From assembly GCA_031270015.1 (NCBI GenBank), contig JAISYH010000016.1:1-63448 (forward strand): a stretch of 63,448 bases of DNA, read 5' to 3'. The translations under genes and the position numbers were made by a program. The notes under the pieces were generated by a model. The model was not told the DNA's origin. It saw nothing but the letters and a program-made list of their open reading frames with translations, and made no database searches. The stretch comes from Burkholderiales bacterium. Its GTDB lineage: Bacteria > Pseudomonadota > Gammaproteobacteria > Burkholderiales > Casimicrobiaceae. Positions within the stretch are counted from its first letter, which is position 1, and each line of letters starts with the position of its first letter. Positions 53,191-62,579 of this stretch are shown in pieces.

Positions 53191-53994
53191 ATGCAAAAGG
53201 TAAAACAGTTTTTTCCGTGCGTTCTAAGCATGATCTTAGTCGCTTTCTTGGGTGTTGCGGTGAGCGTATCGGCACAATCGCCGGAACTGATCGACGATCC
53301 AACCGGAGAGGCGGCAAAAGTCAAGGCGCTTTTGGAGCAAAAAATGCCTAACGCGCCGATTAGACACGTTACTAAAACGTCTTATTTGGGTGGGCTGTAT
53401 GAAGTGCTCGTCGGCAACGAACAGATTATTTATACCGACGCAAAAGTTAGCTACGTACTTGTCGGCGCGATTATCGATATGTCGGGGACGCCGGCGGCGA
53501 TGACCAATCTGACTGAAAACCGCTTGCGCGAATTAAAGCGTGTTGATATTTCAAAGATTCCGGTCGATTACGCATTTAAGCGCGTCAAAGGGGATGGGAA
53601 ACGGGTGTTGCATTTGTTTTCCGATATTGATTGTCCGTTTTGCGAACGTATCGAGGAAACATTGAGAAAGATCGATAACGTGACGATTTATACCTATCTT
53701 TTGCCGTTGGAGGGTTTGCACCCTGATGCGGCGCGCAAATCCGGCTTGATTTGGTGCGCCGCTGACAAAGCCAAAGCATGGAATGAGTATTACGCGACCA
53801 AAAAATTGCCGGACAACAAAGGCGATTGTGAAACGCCCATTGCCAAAATTCAAGGGCTTGCCGATAGTTTCGGAATTCACGGTACGCCAGGGCTGATTTT
53901 TGCCGATGGAACAATTGTGCCGGGCGCAATTCCCGGAGCGAAGTTGGAGGCGGAATTGGCGCGCGCTGCTGAAGCGCAGAAAGAGAAAAAATAA
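53191..53994 (+). CDS. dsbC: Thiol:disulfide isomerase DsbC
   Basis: DsbC reshuffles wrong disulfides in the periplasm. The 267-residue precursor has a signal peptide ending VSAQ, an N-terminal dimerisation domain and a thioredoxin fold with CPFC at residues 148-151 (LHLFSDIDCPFCER) and the cis-proline in GIHGTPGLIF. A second cysteine pair (WCAAD, GDCETP) is as in E. coli DsbC. I start at ATG 53191 after GGAGAAAG; longer frames upstream are unlikely. Confidence 0.93.
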   Translation: MQKVKQFFPCVLSMILVAFLGVAVSVSAQSPELIDDPTGEAAKVKALLEQKMPNAPIRHVTKTSYLGGLYEVLVGNEQIIYTDAKVSYVLVGAIIDMSGTPAAMTNLTENRLRELKRVDISKIPVDYAFKRVKGDGKRVLHLFSDIDCPFCERIEETLRKIDNVTIYTYLLPLEGLHPDAARKSGLIWCAADKAKAWNEYYATKKLPDNKGDCETPIAKIQGLADSFGIHGTPGLIFADGTIVPGAIPGAKLEAELARAAEAQKEKK

Positions 53995-54024
53995 ATATAG
54001 AGAGGCTAACGCGGAAAACAAACC

Positions 54025-54055
54025 AAAGGCGCGGCTTTGTTTTGCCGCGCCTTTT
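54025..54055 (+). terminator. Terminator after dsbC
   Basis: An 11-bp perfect stem AAAGGCGCGGC/GCCGCGCCTTT with a TTTGTTTT loop ends in TTTTT. Confidence 0.92.
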
Positions 54056-54076
54056 TGCTGACTGTGATAGCTACAG

Positions 54077-54340
54077 TTACAGTGGAGGCCAATTCGGGGA
54101 AGATTGTACCGGCGGCATCGCTCGTTCAGGGAGCGATTCGACGGGCATAGGCTGAAGCTCTTCTATCGTTCTTGCGGGCCAAATCATCTGATTAGGATTT
54201 TTCGCGCCCAACCACCACAGTTCATGCCGATTCGAGCTGCGCGGATCATCTTCAGCCAATGAGACACAACCACTGAGCGAAACAAGTAACGCCGCTAAAA
54301 CGACAGCGACCCGATAAGAAAAAAAACGTTTTGAATTCAT
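54077..54340 (-). CDS. Small lipoprotein of unknown function
   Basis: The 87-residue precursor has a basic N-terminus, a hydrophobic core and lipobox LSGC, followed by about 55 mature residues with SNRHELWWLGAKNPNQMIWPARTIEELQPMP and no known domain. GAGG lies upstream of the ATG at 54340. It converges with dsbC. Confidence 0.7.
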   Translation of the reverse strand: MNSKRFFSYRVAVVLAALLVSLSGCVSLAEDDPRSSNRHELWWLGAKNPNQMIWPARTIEELQPMPVESLPERAMPPVQSSPNWPPL

Positions 54341-54718
54341 GATCAACCTCTCATCCATTTGCTTTGAGCAAACACCCGGACTTTGCGATATTGCCGCGCA
54401 CGGCTAAATCACACATCCATAAGCCATCTTCTGAAAAAGCTTACCATCTTGCCGTCTTTCGATAAACCACGCCCGGCTTTTTCGTCCATTTTTTTGTTTT
54501 TTTATCGGGATTTCGACACAAAAAAGCACGAATCGGGCGTTATGGTATCGCCGAGAAATGGCGTATCCACGCCATTTTCCTCGTGTCGATGAAACAACGT
54601 GGCTTTTTTGCCACAGTTTCTTAAAAAAATACATTCACTTTGCTGTTTAACCAATTATTTTTTAAGAGGAAACCTGTTTTTTTATATTTTTTGTTTTTTA
54701 AAGAAAACTAAAAAAGTA

Positions 54719-54748
54719 TTGACGATATGTTCATTATCCACTTATAGT
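54719..54748 (+). promoter_or_regulatory. Promoter of the dcw (mraZ) operon
   Basis: TTGACG and TATAGT are separated by 18 bases, placing the start of transcription near 54755. The -10 overlaps the first of four MraZ boxes. The preceding 350 bases hold no gene, are T-rich and may contain further upstream elements. Confidence 0.75.
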
Positions 54749-54781
54749 GGCTAAAAGTGAGAATTTGTGGGAAATTGTGGG
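54747..54781 (+). promoter_or_regulatory. MraZ operator: four GTGRS boxes at 10-bp spacing
   Basis: GTGGC, GTGAG, GTGGG and GTGGG begin at 54747, 54757, 54767 and 54777. MraZ proteins bind arrays of TGGGN-type boxes at this spacing and repress their own operon. The array overlaps the -10 element and the start of transcription, fitting autorepression. Confidence 0.85.
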
Positions 54782-54868
54782 CGACGTTATGGTGAAGTAA
54801 CCCTGTTTCCGCGATTTTTTTAAGGTTAAAGCGAATTTTTCGCATGTCGTTAATGACTTTGGCGTGAT

Positions 54869-55357
54869 ATGAGTGATTTTCAGAAAAAGAAGACCGGAAA
54901 AACAGTGATGCCGATGTTTCGCGGCGTCAGTCAACTCACGCTCGACGAAAAGGGACGGTTGGTGATTCCCGCGCGTTATCGAGATGCTTTGTTCGGCGCG
55001 GAGAAAAAATTGGTAATCACCGCCGATCCGCATCGTTGTTTATTGATTTATTCGCAGCCGGTTTGGGAACCGATACAGAATAAGCTGATGGCGCTTTCGT
55101 CGTTCGATGAGCGCATTCGCGCATTGCAACGTCTTTTGGTGGGTTACGCGGACGACGTTACGCCCGATAACGCCGGTCGCGTGCTGTTGTCTCCGGCGCT
55201 GCGTCAATACGCTCAGTTAGATCGGCGAGCGGTATTGGTTGGGCAGGGAACGCGTTTCGAATTATGGGACGAAACATTGTGGCAATCGCAAATGACGCAG
55301 GCGATTCGTTTTTCGCACGACGATCTACCCCCGGCACTAGAACATTTTTCATTGTGA
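54869..55357 (+). CDS. mraZ: Transcriptional regulator MraZ
   Basis: MraZ has two AbrB-like SpoVT domains and controls the division/cell-wall cluster. The core from MFRGVSQLTLDEKGRLVIPARYRDAL to LWDETLWQSQM matches the family. The frame from ATG 54869 gives 162 residues, with 15 extra residues before the usual MFRG start at ATG 54915; neither has a strong ribosome-binding site, so the start may be the later one. It is the first gene of the dcw cluster. Confidence 0.93.
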   Translation: MSDFQKKKTGKTVMPMFRGVSQLTLDEKGRLVIPARYRDALFGAEKKLVITADPHRCLLIYSQPVWEPIQNKLMALSSFDERIRALQRLLVGYADDVTPDNAGRVLLSPALRQYAQLDRRAVLVGQGTRFELWDETLWQSQMTQAIRFSHDDLPPALEHFSL

Positions 55358-55411
55358 AGTATTGCGATTTGACGAATAGCGAGGAGAAGGCGGAGGAAAC
55401 GCAAAAACGTG

Positions 55412-56428
55412 ATGAGCAAAGAGCATGTCCCCGTCCTGCTGAGGGAAACGCTCTCGGCGCTCGATATCAAACGTTCTGGCGTATATATCGACGGAACGTT
55501 CGGTCGAGGTGGGCATACGCGAGCCATACTTGCGGCATTAGACGCGAACGGGCGGATTTTCGCATTCGACCGCGATCCGGCGGCGGAAGAAGCCGCACGC
55601 GCGTTGGCGCAAACCGACAAGCGTTTTTTGTTTTTCCACCAATGTTTTTCGTCGTTGGTCGAGACATTGAACGCGCGAGATATTACGGAAATCGACGGTG
55701 TTTTGCTCGATCTCGGGATTTCGTCACCGCAGATCGATGTGGCGGCGCGCGGTTTTTCTTTCCGGCAGGATGGTCCTCTCGATATGCGCATGGACCCGAC
55801 GCAAGGAGAAAACGCGGCTTCATTTTTGGCGCGCGCTACGCAACAACAAATTACGGAGGTGTTGAAACGTTATGGTGAAGAACGGTTTGCTCCATCGATT
55901 GCAAGGGCGATTATCGCTGCTCGCGAAAAACGGCCAATCGAACGTACAAGTCAACTGGCCAAGATCGTTGCCGAAAGTCTCGGCACGCGTGTACGGAAAG
56001 ATTGGCGGCAAGATCCGGCAACGCGGACTTTTCAAGCGCTCCGTATCAAAGTAAATAGGGAGTTGGACGAAGTGAAGCAAATATTACCTTCGATAGTTCC
56101 TTTGATGAAACCGGGCGCGCGTCTGGTTGTCATCAGTTTTCACTCATTGGAGGATCGACTGGTGAAGCAATTTATCGCCGCTGCGTCTCAGCCATTTGCT
56201 GGCGATACCGAGTTACGCCGTTTACCGGTACGAGAAAAACATTTACCGACTCCGTTACTGAAAAAAGTGGGCAAGGCGGTCAAGGCGGGCGCAGAAGAAA
56301 TCGCGGCGAACGCGCGCGCGCGCAGCGCAGTGTTACGGGTTGCCGAGCGGACAACGACACCATACGAAATGGCGGCGATGAGATGTATCATGAGAGCTGC
56401 GTTTTGGGAATATCAGGAAATGGCATGA
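55412..56428 (+). CDS. rsmH: 16S rRNA (cytosine-1402-N4)-methyltransferase
   Basis: RsmH (MraW) methylates C1402 in the P site of 16S rRNA using S-adenosylmethionine. The 338-residue product shows HVPVLLRETLSAL, the SAM-binding YIDGTFGRGGHTRAIL, LLDLGISSPQID and ISFHSLEDRLVKQF. GGAGG lies upstream. Its TGA stop overlaps the ftsL start (ATGA). Confidence 0.96.
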   Translation: MSKEHVPVLLRETLSALDIKRSGVYIDGTFGRGGHTRAILAALDANGRIFAFDRDPAAEEAARALAQTDKRFLFFHQCFSSLVETLNARDITEIDGVLLDLGISSPQIDVAARGFSFRQDGPLDMRMDPTQGENAASFLARATQQQITEVLKRYGEERFAPSIARAIIAAREKRPIERTSQLAKIVAESLGTRVRKDWRQDPATRTFQALRIKVNRELDEVKQILPSIVPLMKPGARLVVISFHSLEDRLVKQFIAAASQPFAGDTELRRLPVREKHLPTPLLKKVGKAVKAGAEEIAANARARSAVLRVAERTTTPYEMAAMRCIMRAAFWEYQEMA

Positions 56429-56718
56429 TGAGAACATTAATACTATTATTGTTTCTCGTATTATCGGCATTGTCGTTGGTGACGTCACGACATCAAGCGC
56501 GTATGCTTTTCGTCGAATTGGAGCGAGAGTATCAAATAACGCGGCAATATGAAGAAGAGTACGGACGTTTGCAACTTGAACAATCTACGTGGGCGATTCC
56601 GACTAGAATCGATTTGTTGGCGCGTGAGAGATTAGGAATGCAGTTGCCTGATCCGAACCGGATATGGGCAGTCAACTATCACGAAAAAGCGCAAGCGGCA
56701 ACGGAGGAAGCGCGATAA
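56425..56718 (+). CDS. ftsL: Cell-division protein FtsL
   Basis: FtsL is a bitopic division protein that forms FtsQLB and activates FtsWI. The 97-residue product has a short N-terminus, one membrane helix (LILLLFLVLSALSLVTSRH) and a periplasmic coiled coil (LEREYQITRQYEEEYGRLQLEQ), then RIDLLARERLGMQLPDPNR. It overlaps rsmH by 4 and ftsI by 1 base. Confidence 0.92.
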   Translation: MMRTLILLLFLVLSALSLVTSRHQARMLFVELEREYQITRQYEEEYGRLQLEQSTWAIPTRIDLLARERLGMQLPDPNRIWAVNYHEKAQAATEEAR

Positions 56719-58460
56719 TGATCGGTGGCGCCATCTCATCCCGTAAAAAAGAAACGCCGATGTTGATGCTACCATCGGTTCGCGCAATATTTATTTTCTC
56801 CGTACTTGGATTGCTTTATGCGCTTCTCGTTGGAAAAGCGTTTTATTTGCAATGGGGCGATAGTGATTTTCTGCAAAGTCAAGGCGCTGCGCGTTATGTG
56901 CGCGATATCGAAATTCCCGGATATCGAGGACGTATTGTCGATCGGATGGGCGAACCGTTGGCAATTTCGACGCCGGTGAAATCATTGTGGGCGTTTACCG
57001 GAAAACTGGAGATTGACGAACGACAATTGAAAGATTTGGCAGAACTATTGAATATGTCATCCAGTGTGTTACGGGATAAAATCAATGCCGCCGGAGATTT
57101 TGTTTATCTTGCACAAGGCATTTCTCCTGAAATCGCCGAGAAAGTGTTGGCGTTGCGAATCCCTGGATTGTACGATGAAAATATTTATCGCCGTTTTTAT
57201 CCAGCGGGAGAATTGACCAGCCAGATTATTGGTTTTACCGACGGGAAAGATCAGGGACAAGAAGGTATCGAGTTGGCGCGTCAAAATCTATTGAGCGGCA
57301 AGTCGGGCATCCGTCGGGTAATTATCAACCGCAAGGGACAAGCTGTCGAGGATATTGCCGCAGTCGTCGCGCCGCAACAAGGACGTGATTTGACTCTAGC
57401 GTTGGATTTACGGTTGCAATATTTGTCCCAGACGGAACTGAAAGCAGCGGTGATTAAGCACAAGGCAAAAATGGGCAGTGTCGTCGTACTTGACGCGCAA
57501 ACCGGAGAAATATTGGCACTCGCCAATTATCCGACGTATAACCCGAATAATCGTAGTCAGATTACACCATCACGCATGAAGAGTCGCGCGCTGGTCGATA
57601 CTTTTGAGCCTGGTTCGACGCTTAAACCGTTTACGGCAGCGATTGCGTTAAATCATGGAAAGGTAAAACCTAATACCGTAATGAATGTTATTGGCGGAAA
57701 AATGACTATCGGAAACTGGACGATTCATGACGCTCATCAAGAATCTAATAATTTGACAGTAGAACAAGTCGTGCAACGTTCATCAAATGTTGGTACTGCC
57801 AGAATGGCGTTGATGCTGACGCCCGGGCAAATGTGGCAAGGTTTATCGGCGGCAGGTTTCGGTGTTCCGGTAGGTACGGGTTTTCCTGCTGAAGCATCTG
57901 GTCGTTTGAAACCGGCGAAAGCTTGGAAAACTGTCGAACAAGCAACGATTTCGTACGGACATGGTGTTTCGGTCACGTTGTTGCAGTTGGCGCAGGCATA
58001 TACGATTTTTACGACCGATGGCGAGTTAAAGCCAGCTTCTTTGTATAAGTCGGAAGGTATTATTTATGGTAAACCGGTGATTGCACCGGAAACGGCGAAG
58101 ATGATGCGCGGCATACTCGAGAAATCGGTACAACCAGGTGGTACGGGGTTTCTCGCGCGGGTTCCCGATTATCGTGTCGCCGGAAAAACAGGTACTGCCC
58201 GCAAGCCTGAAAAAGGAGGGTACTCGCGTAAATACGTCAGTTCATTTGTGGGTTTCGCGCCAGTGACTTCTCCGCGTCTGATTGTCGCGGTGATGATCGA
58301 CGAACCATCAGCGGGTAAATATTACGGTTCGCATGTGGCTGCGCCGGTTTTTGCCAATATTACAGGAAAAGCATTGCGAATGCTTGGTATGCCGTCGGAT
58401 CGGAACATCGAGCAAGAAATTTTTCCGGTAGATAGTGAAGAAATTGTCGAGGAAACGTGA
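56718..58460 (+). CDS. ftsI: Septal peptidoglycan transpeptidase FtsI (PBP3)
   Basis: FtsI cross-links septal peptidoglycan together with FtsW. The 580-residue protein has one N-terminal membrane helix (IFIFSVLGLLYALLVGKAFYL), the pedestal domain (YRGRIVDRMGEPLA) and the transpeptidase domain with S300-TLK, SSN (QRSSNVGTARM) and KTGTA. ATG 56718 overlaps the ftsL stop and has GGAGG upstream. Confidence 0.96.
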   Translation: MIGGAISSRKKETPMLMLPSVRAIFIFSVLGLLYALLVGKAFYLQWGDSDFLQSQGAARYVRDIEIPGYRGRIVDRMGEPLAISTPVKSLWAFTGKLEIDERQLKDLAELLNMSSSVLRDKINAAGDFVYLAQGISPEIAEKVLALRIPGLYDENIYRRFYPAGELTSQIIGFTDGKDQGQEGIELARQNLLSGKSGIRRVIINRKGQAVEDIAAVVAPQQGRDLTLALDLRLQYLSQTELKAAVIKHKAKMGSVVVLDAQTGEILALANYPTYNPNNRSQITPSRMKSRALVDTFEPGSTLKPFTAAIALNHGKVKPNTVMNVIGGKMTIGNWTIHDAHQESNNLTVEQVVQRSSNVGTARMALMLTPGQMWQGLSAAGFGVPVGTGFPAEASGRLKPAKAWKTVEQATISYGHGVSVTLLQLAQAYTIFTTDGELKPASLYKSEGIIYGKPVIAPETAKMMRGILEKSVQPGGTGFLARVPDYRVAGKTGTARKPEKGGYSRKYVSSFVGFAPVTSPRLIVAVMIDEPSAGKYYGSHVAAPVFANITGKALRMLGMPSDRNIEQEIFPVDSEEIVEET

Positions 58461-61417
58461 TGAGTGATATTTCTACTCTTGAACGATTCACGCAATGGCT
58501 CACGGCATTGCCGAAAAGACCTGCCGACATTACGGTAGACAGCCGTCGCGTTTTTCATTCGCCATCATTGTTTGCCGCTTTGCCCGGGAAAAACTTCGAC
58601 GGACGAAATTATATCAATGAGGCGATAGACAATGGCGCGGTGGGCATTGTTTTGGAACAGCAAGGGCAGCAGACTATTTCCGCAAACGTTCCAATATTTA
58701 GTGTCAACAATCTCCGTAACCATTTGAGCGCCATCGCCGATATTGTTTATGGCAAACCTTCGGAAAGGTTGCATGTAATCGGTGTGACGGGCACCAATGG
58801 TAAAACTTCCTGCGCTTATTGGATTACGCAAGCTATGAATTATCTTGGTCGTAACGCCAATCTAATCGGTACACTTGGTTATGGCGATTGGTGTAAGCTG
58901 ATTCCGCTGTCGAATACGACACCCGACGCGGCGCGAGTGCAGGAGTTGTTGGGAGGTTTTGCGAGGCGGTCGGAGAAAGGGGATCGATCAGACGTTGTGA
59001 TGGAGGTGTCGTCAATTGGTTTGGCGGAGGAACGTGTTAACGCCGTTCGTTTCGAAACAGTGTTGTTTACAAATCTCTCACACGACCATATGGATTATCA
59101 TGGCACGATGGATGCTTATCTCGAAGCGAAGGCGCGTTTGTTCGCTTGTCCGACATTGCAAAATGCGGTCATCAATATCCGTGATCCGGCGGGTAAAAAA
59201 TTGGCGGCGATTACGGCGGGTAATGGTATTCCGACATTGCGTTACAGTATCGACGAAAAGATCAGTGCAGATATCGTTGCCCATAATATTTCTCGTTTGC
59301 CTTTTGGAACAGCATTCGATGTGATAACACCTTTTGGAAAAGCTCGTATAGAAAGCAAGGTCACGGGATCATTTAATATTGAAAATCTGTTGGGTGTGCT
59401 GGGCGTTTTATTGGCGCGTAAAGTATCATTTACTGATGCGGCGAAAATATTATCCCGTATTACGCCACCACCAGGACGGATGCAGCGGCTCGGAGAGGAA
59501 AATACGCCGCGAGTCATCGTCGATTATGCGCATACGCCGGATGCGTTACGCCATGTATTGCAAACGTTGCGTACCGATTTGAATGAAACACAGCGTCTTT
59601 ACTGTGTTTTTGGTTGCGGCGGTGATAGAGACAAGGAAAAACGCGCGCCAATGGGATATTGGGCGGGACGATTGGCAGATAAGATATTGGTGACTTCCGA
59701 TAATCCGCGTTCGGAGTCTCCTGAAGAAATCGTTAGACAAGTCGTACAAGGATTAAATGACTCCGGTAACGCGGAATGGGAAATTGAATTGAATAGAGCT
59801 GCGGCAATTGATAAAGCCATTGCGATGGCGCGATGTGGCGATATTGTGCTGATTGCCGGAAAGGGACATGAAAATTATCAAGAAATAATCGGAAAAAGAT
59901 ATTCGTTTTCTGATGTTGAGGCGGCAACTCGTTCGTTGCAGAAACACCATGCGTTGTATGCCGTAATGTGGGATCTTTTCAATATCGTACAAGATTTGAG
60001 ATGGAATTATCCGAAAAGAAATATTCGCCGCATTATTACTGATTCACGCGAAGCGCAAGTGGGCGACTTATTCTTCGCGTTGCGCGGAGAGCGATTCGAC
60101 GGACATGATTTTGTCGATGATGTATTGAAACTGGGCGCTTGTGCCGTCGTGAGTAAGGCGCAAGCATCGAGGTTTGTGGGGAGCAACGTAATCGTCGTCG
60201 ATAACCCGTTAAAAGCGTTGGGAGAGTTAGCGAGGTATTGGCGGACACGGCATGGTCACACGAAAGTGATTCTCGTAGTTGGCAGTAACGGCAAAACCAC
60301 AGTCAAAGAAATGCTGACGCATATTTTGCGGATGCAGAAAGGTGAACATTGTGTTCATGCGACCCAAGGCAATTTGAACAACGCTGTTGGTTTGCCTTTG
60401 ACACTCTTGCAACTTCGACCTATTCATGATTTTGCCGTGATCGAACTTGGCATGAACCATCGTGGTGAAACGGCGGAGCTGGCGCGTTACGCGCAACCCA
60501 ATATTGTCGTGATTAATAACGCTCAACGAGAGCATCAAGAATTCATGAACGATGTCGAGACGGTAGCGAAGGAACACGGTGACGCGTTTGCCGCGACGTG
60601 GAGAGATTTATCGATTCCGGTGCCTCTAGAAGGCGAAGGTACGACAAACGGAATCGCAGTATTGAATGCCGACGATCATTATGCGTCATTCTGGAAGAAC
60701 GAAGCGGAAAAACAGAATTTATCAATCTACACCTTTGGAGAGCATTCGGATACGGCAAAATTATCGGGACGGTTTTTTTTGCATCCGAATGGCGTCGATA
60801 TTACGGTGACCTCACGTTCCCAATCCATCGAAGATAAAAGTACGACTTTTACGTTGCCTCTGCTCGGCAAAGCGATGGCACATAACGCATTGGCAGCATT
60901 GGCAGTCGCGCGGGTATTGGCTATTCCGCTCGAGGATGCAGCATATGCGTTGTCGCAATTCAAGGCGACGAAGGGAAGGTTGTTATCATATCGGATCAAT
61001 GATCATTTCTTATTGATCGACGATACCTATAACGCTAATCCCGATTCAGTGCGAGCAGCAATCGATGTATTGAAACGACAATCGGGAAAGCGCTGGCTGG
61101 TGTTTGGCGACATGGCGGAAGTGGGCGAGAGAGGTATTGCTTTTCATAGAGAAATCGGTATGTACGCCAAAAAATCGGGTATTGATCGGCTCTATGCGAC
61201 AGGAACGTTGACTCAGAACAGTATTAAGATGTTTGGGAAACAGGGAGCGTACTACAGTAAAAATCGGGACACGCTGATTGCAAAGTTGCGAGAAGATTCA
61301 AACGAAGAAGGATCGTTAACTGTCTTGATCAAAGGATCGCGCTTCATGGAAATGGAAAAAGTCGTTGAGGCGTTGTTAAAGAACGATCAAGGTGTCGAAT
61401 CTCGGAAGACGGATTAG
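58460..61417 (+). CDS. murE-murF: Fused MurE-MurF: UDP-MurNAc-tripeptide synthetase / D-Ala-D-Ala adding ligase
   Basis: One 985-residue reading frame carries two Mur ligases. Residues 1 to about 500 are MurE, with [22 protein letters not shown]-type meso-diaminopimelate motif (DNPRSE) and GKGHENYQ. From about residue 503 ([11 protein letters not shown]) a full MurF follows, with [23 protein letters not shown] and [10 protein letters not shown]. Thus two consecutive steps of the cytoplasmic peptide stem, addition of meso-DAP and of D-Ala-D-Ala, sit on one chain. Such fusions are known in Burkholderiales. No stop or frameshift lies at the joint. Confidence 0.95.
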   Translation: MSDISTLERFTQWLTALPKRPADITVDSRRVFHSPSLFAALPGKNFDGRNYINEAIDNGAVGIVLEQQGQQTISANVPIFSVNNLRNHLSAIADIVYGKPSERLHVIGVTGTNGKTSCAYWITQAMNYLGRNANLIGTLGYGDWCKLIPLSNTTPDAARVQELLGGFARRSEKGDRSDVVMEVSSIGLAEERVNAVRFETVLFTNLSHDHMDYHGTMDAYLEAKARLFACPTLQNAVINIRDPAGKKLAAITAGNGIPTLRYSIDEKISADIVAHNISRLPFGTAFDVITPFGKARIESKVTGSFNIENLLGVLGVLLARKVSFTDAAKILSRITPPPGRMQRLGEENTPRVIVDYAHTPDALRHVLQTLRTDLNETQRLYCVFGCGGDRDKEKRAPMGYWAGRLADKILVTSDNPRSESPEEIVRQVVQGLNDSGNAEWEIELNRAAAIDKAIAMARCGDIVLIAGKGHENYQEIIGKRYSFSDVEAATRSLQKHHALYAVMWDLFNIVQDLRWNYPKRNIRRIITDSREAQVGDLFFALRGERFDGHDFVDDVLKLGACAVVSKAQASRFVGSNVIVVDNPLKALGELARYWRTRHGHTKVILVVGSNGKTTVKEMLTHILRMQKGEHCVHATQGNLNNAVGLPLTLLQLRPIHDFAVIELGMNHRGETAELARYAQPNIVVINNAQREHQEFMNDVETVAKEHGDAFAATWRDLSIPVPLEGEGTTNGIAVLNADDHYASFWKNEAEKQNLSIYTFGEHSDTAKLSGRFFLHPNGVDITVTSRSQSIEDKSTTFTLPLLGKAMAHNALAALAVARVLAIPLEDAAYALSQFKATKGRLLSYRINDHFLLIDDTYNANPDSVRAAIDVLKRQSGKRWLVFGDMAEVGERGIAFHREIGMYAKKSGIDRLYATGTLTQNSIKMFGKQGAYYSKNRDTLIAKLREDSNEEGSLTVLIKGSRFMEMEKVVEALLKNDQGVESRKTD

Positions 61418-61427
61418 AGGAAATCTT

Positions 61428-62579
61428 ATGTTGTTATGGTTGACGGAACATATGGCGCAGGATATACGGGCTTTCAATGTCTTTGGATATATTACATTGC
61501 GAACAGTGTTCGCCACGATTACTGCGCTGATGATTTCATTCATGATCGGACCTAAAATGATTAATTGGTTAGCGCGTATGAAAATTGGACAAGCGGTACG
61601 GCATGACGGTCCGCAAACGCATTTGATCAAATCGGGAACGCCGACGATGGGTGGTGCGCTCATTCTTGTTTCGATCATGATGACCACATTGCTGTGGTGT
61701 AATCTCAATAATCGTTTTGTCTGGGCAGTATTGTTCGTAATTATGGGTTTTGGCGCAATTGGCTGGATCGATGATTACCGCAAGGTGGTTTACCGGAATC
61801 CTAAAGGATTGTCGGCAAAGGGTAAATATTTTTGGCAGTCTGCGCTTGCGGTGATCGTTGCGCTCTACCTGGCGCTGGCAATCTCGACGCCATCGGATAT
61901 TGGCGTAAAGGAATTATTGAACCGCCTATTTTATGGCGGAATTGACTGGACATTATCGGCTAATACCGATCTTATCGTCCCGTTTTTCAAAATGATTTCC
62001 TATCCGCTCGGGATCGTTGGTTTTGTCGTACTGACTTATTTTGTCATCGTCGGTACCAGTAACGCGGTCAATTTGACCGACGGTTTGGACGGATTGGCGA
62101 TCATGCCGACAGTGATGATCGCGGCAGCGTTGGGTGTGTTTGCCTATGTGATGGGCAATGCGGTTTTTGCACGTTATTTGCAATTTCCTTTTATCGCCGG
62201 AACTGGCGAGTTGACGGTAATATGCGGTGCAATCGCGGGAGCGGGATTGGGGTTTCTCTGGTTTAATGCGTATCCTGCCGATGTGTTTATGGGCGATGTC
62301 GGTGCGTTGGCATTGGGCGCTACGCTTGGAACGATCGCTGTCGCGGTGCGGCAAGAAATAGTATTGTTTATTATGGGCGGCGTTTTTGTTGTTGAAACTT
62401 TGTCGGTGATCGTTCAAGTGATTTCTTTCAAATTGACCGGAAAACGAATTTTCCGAATGGCGCCGATCCATCATCATTTTGAACTAAAAGGTTGGAAAGA
62501 AAATCAAGTGGTGGTCAGATTTTGGATTATCACGATTCTTCTGGTATTGGTCGGATTATCAACGTTGAAATTACGTTAA
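61428..62579 (+). CDS. mraY: Phospho-MurNAc-pentapeptide transferase MraY
   Basis: MraY makes lipid I at the inner membrane. The 383-residue, ten-helix protein has [18 protein letters not shown], the aspartates GWIDDYRK and [22 protein letters not shown] and [12 protein letters not shown] 61428 has GAGGAAAT upstream and follows murEF by 10 bases. Confidence 0.96.
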   Translation: MLLWLTEHMAQDIRAFNVFGYITLRTVFATITALMISFMIGPKMINWLARMKIGQAVRHDGPQTHLIKSGTPTMGGALILVSIMMTTLLWCNLNNRFVWAVLFVIMGFGAIGWIDDYRKVVYRNPKGLSAKGKYFWQSALAVIVALYLALAISTPSDIGVKELLNRLFYGGIDWTLSANTDLIVPFFKMISYPLGIVGFVVLTYFVIVGTSNAVNLTDGLDGLAIMPTVMIAAALGVFAYVMGNAVFARYLQFPFIAGTGELTVICGAIAGAGLGFLWFNAYPADVFMGDVGALALGATLGTIAVAVRQEIVLFIMGGVFVVETLSVIVQVISFKLTGKRIFRMAPIHHHFELKGWKENQVVVRFWIITILLVLVGLSTLKLR

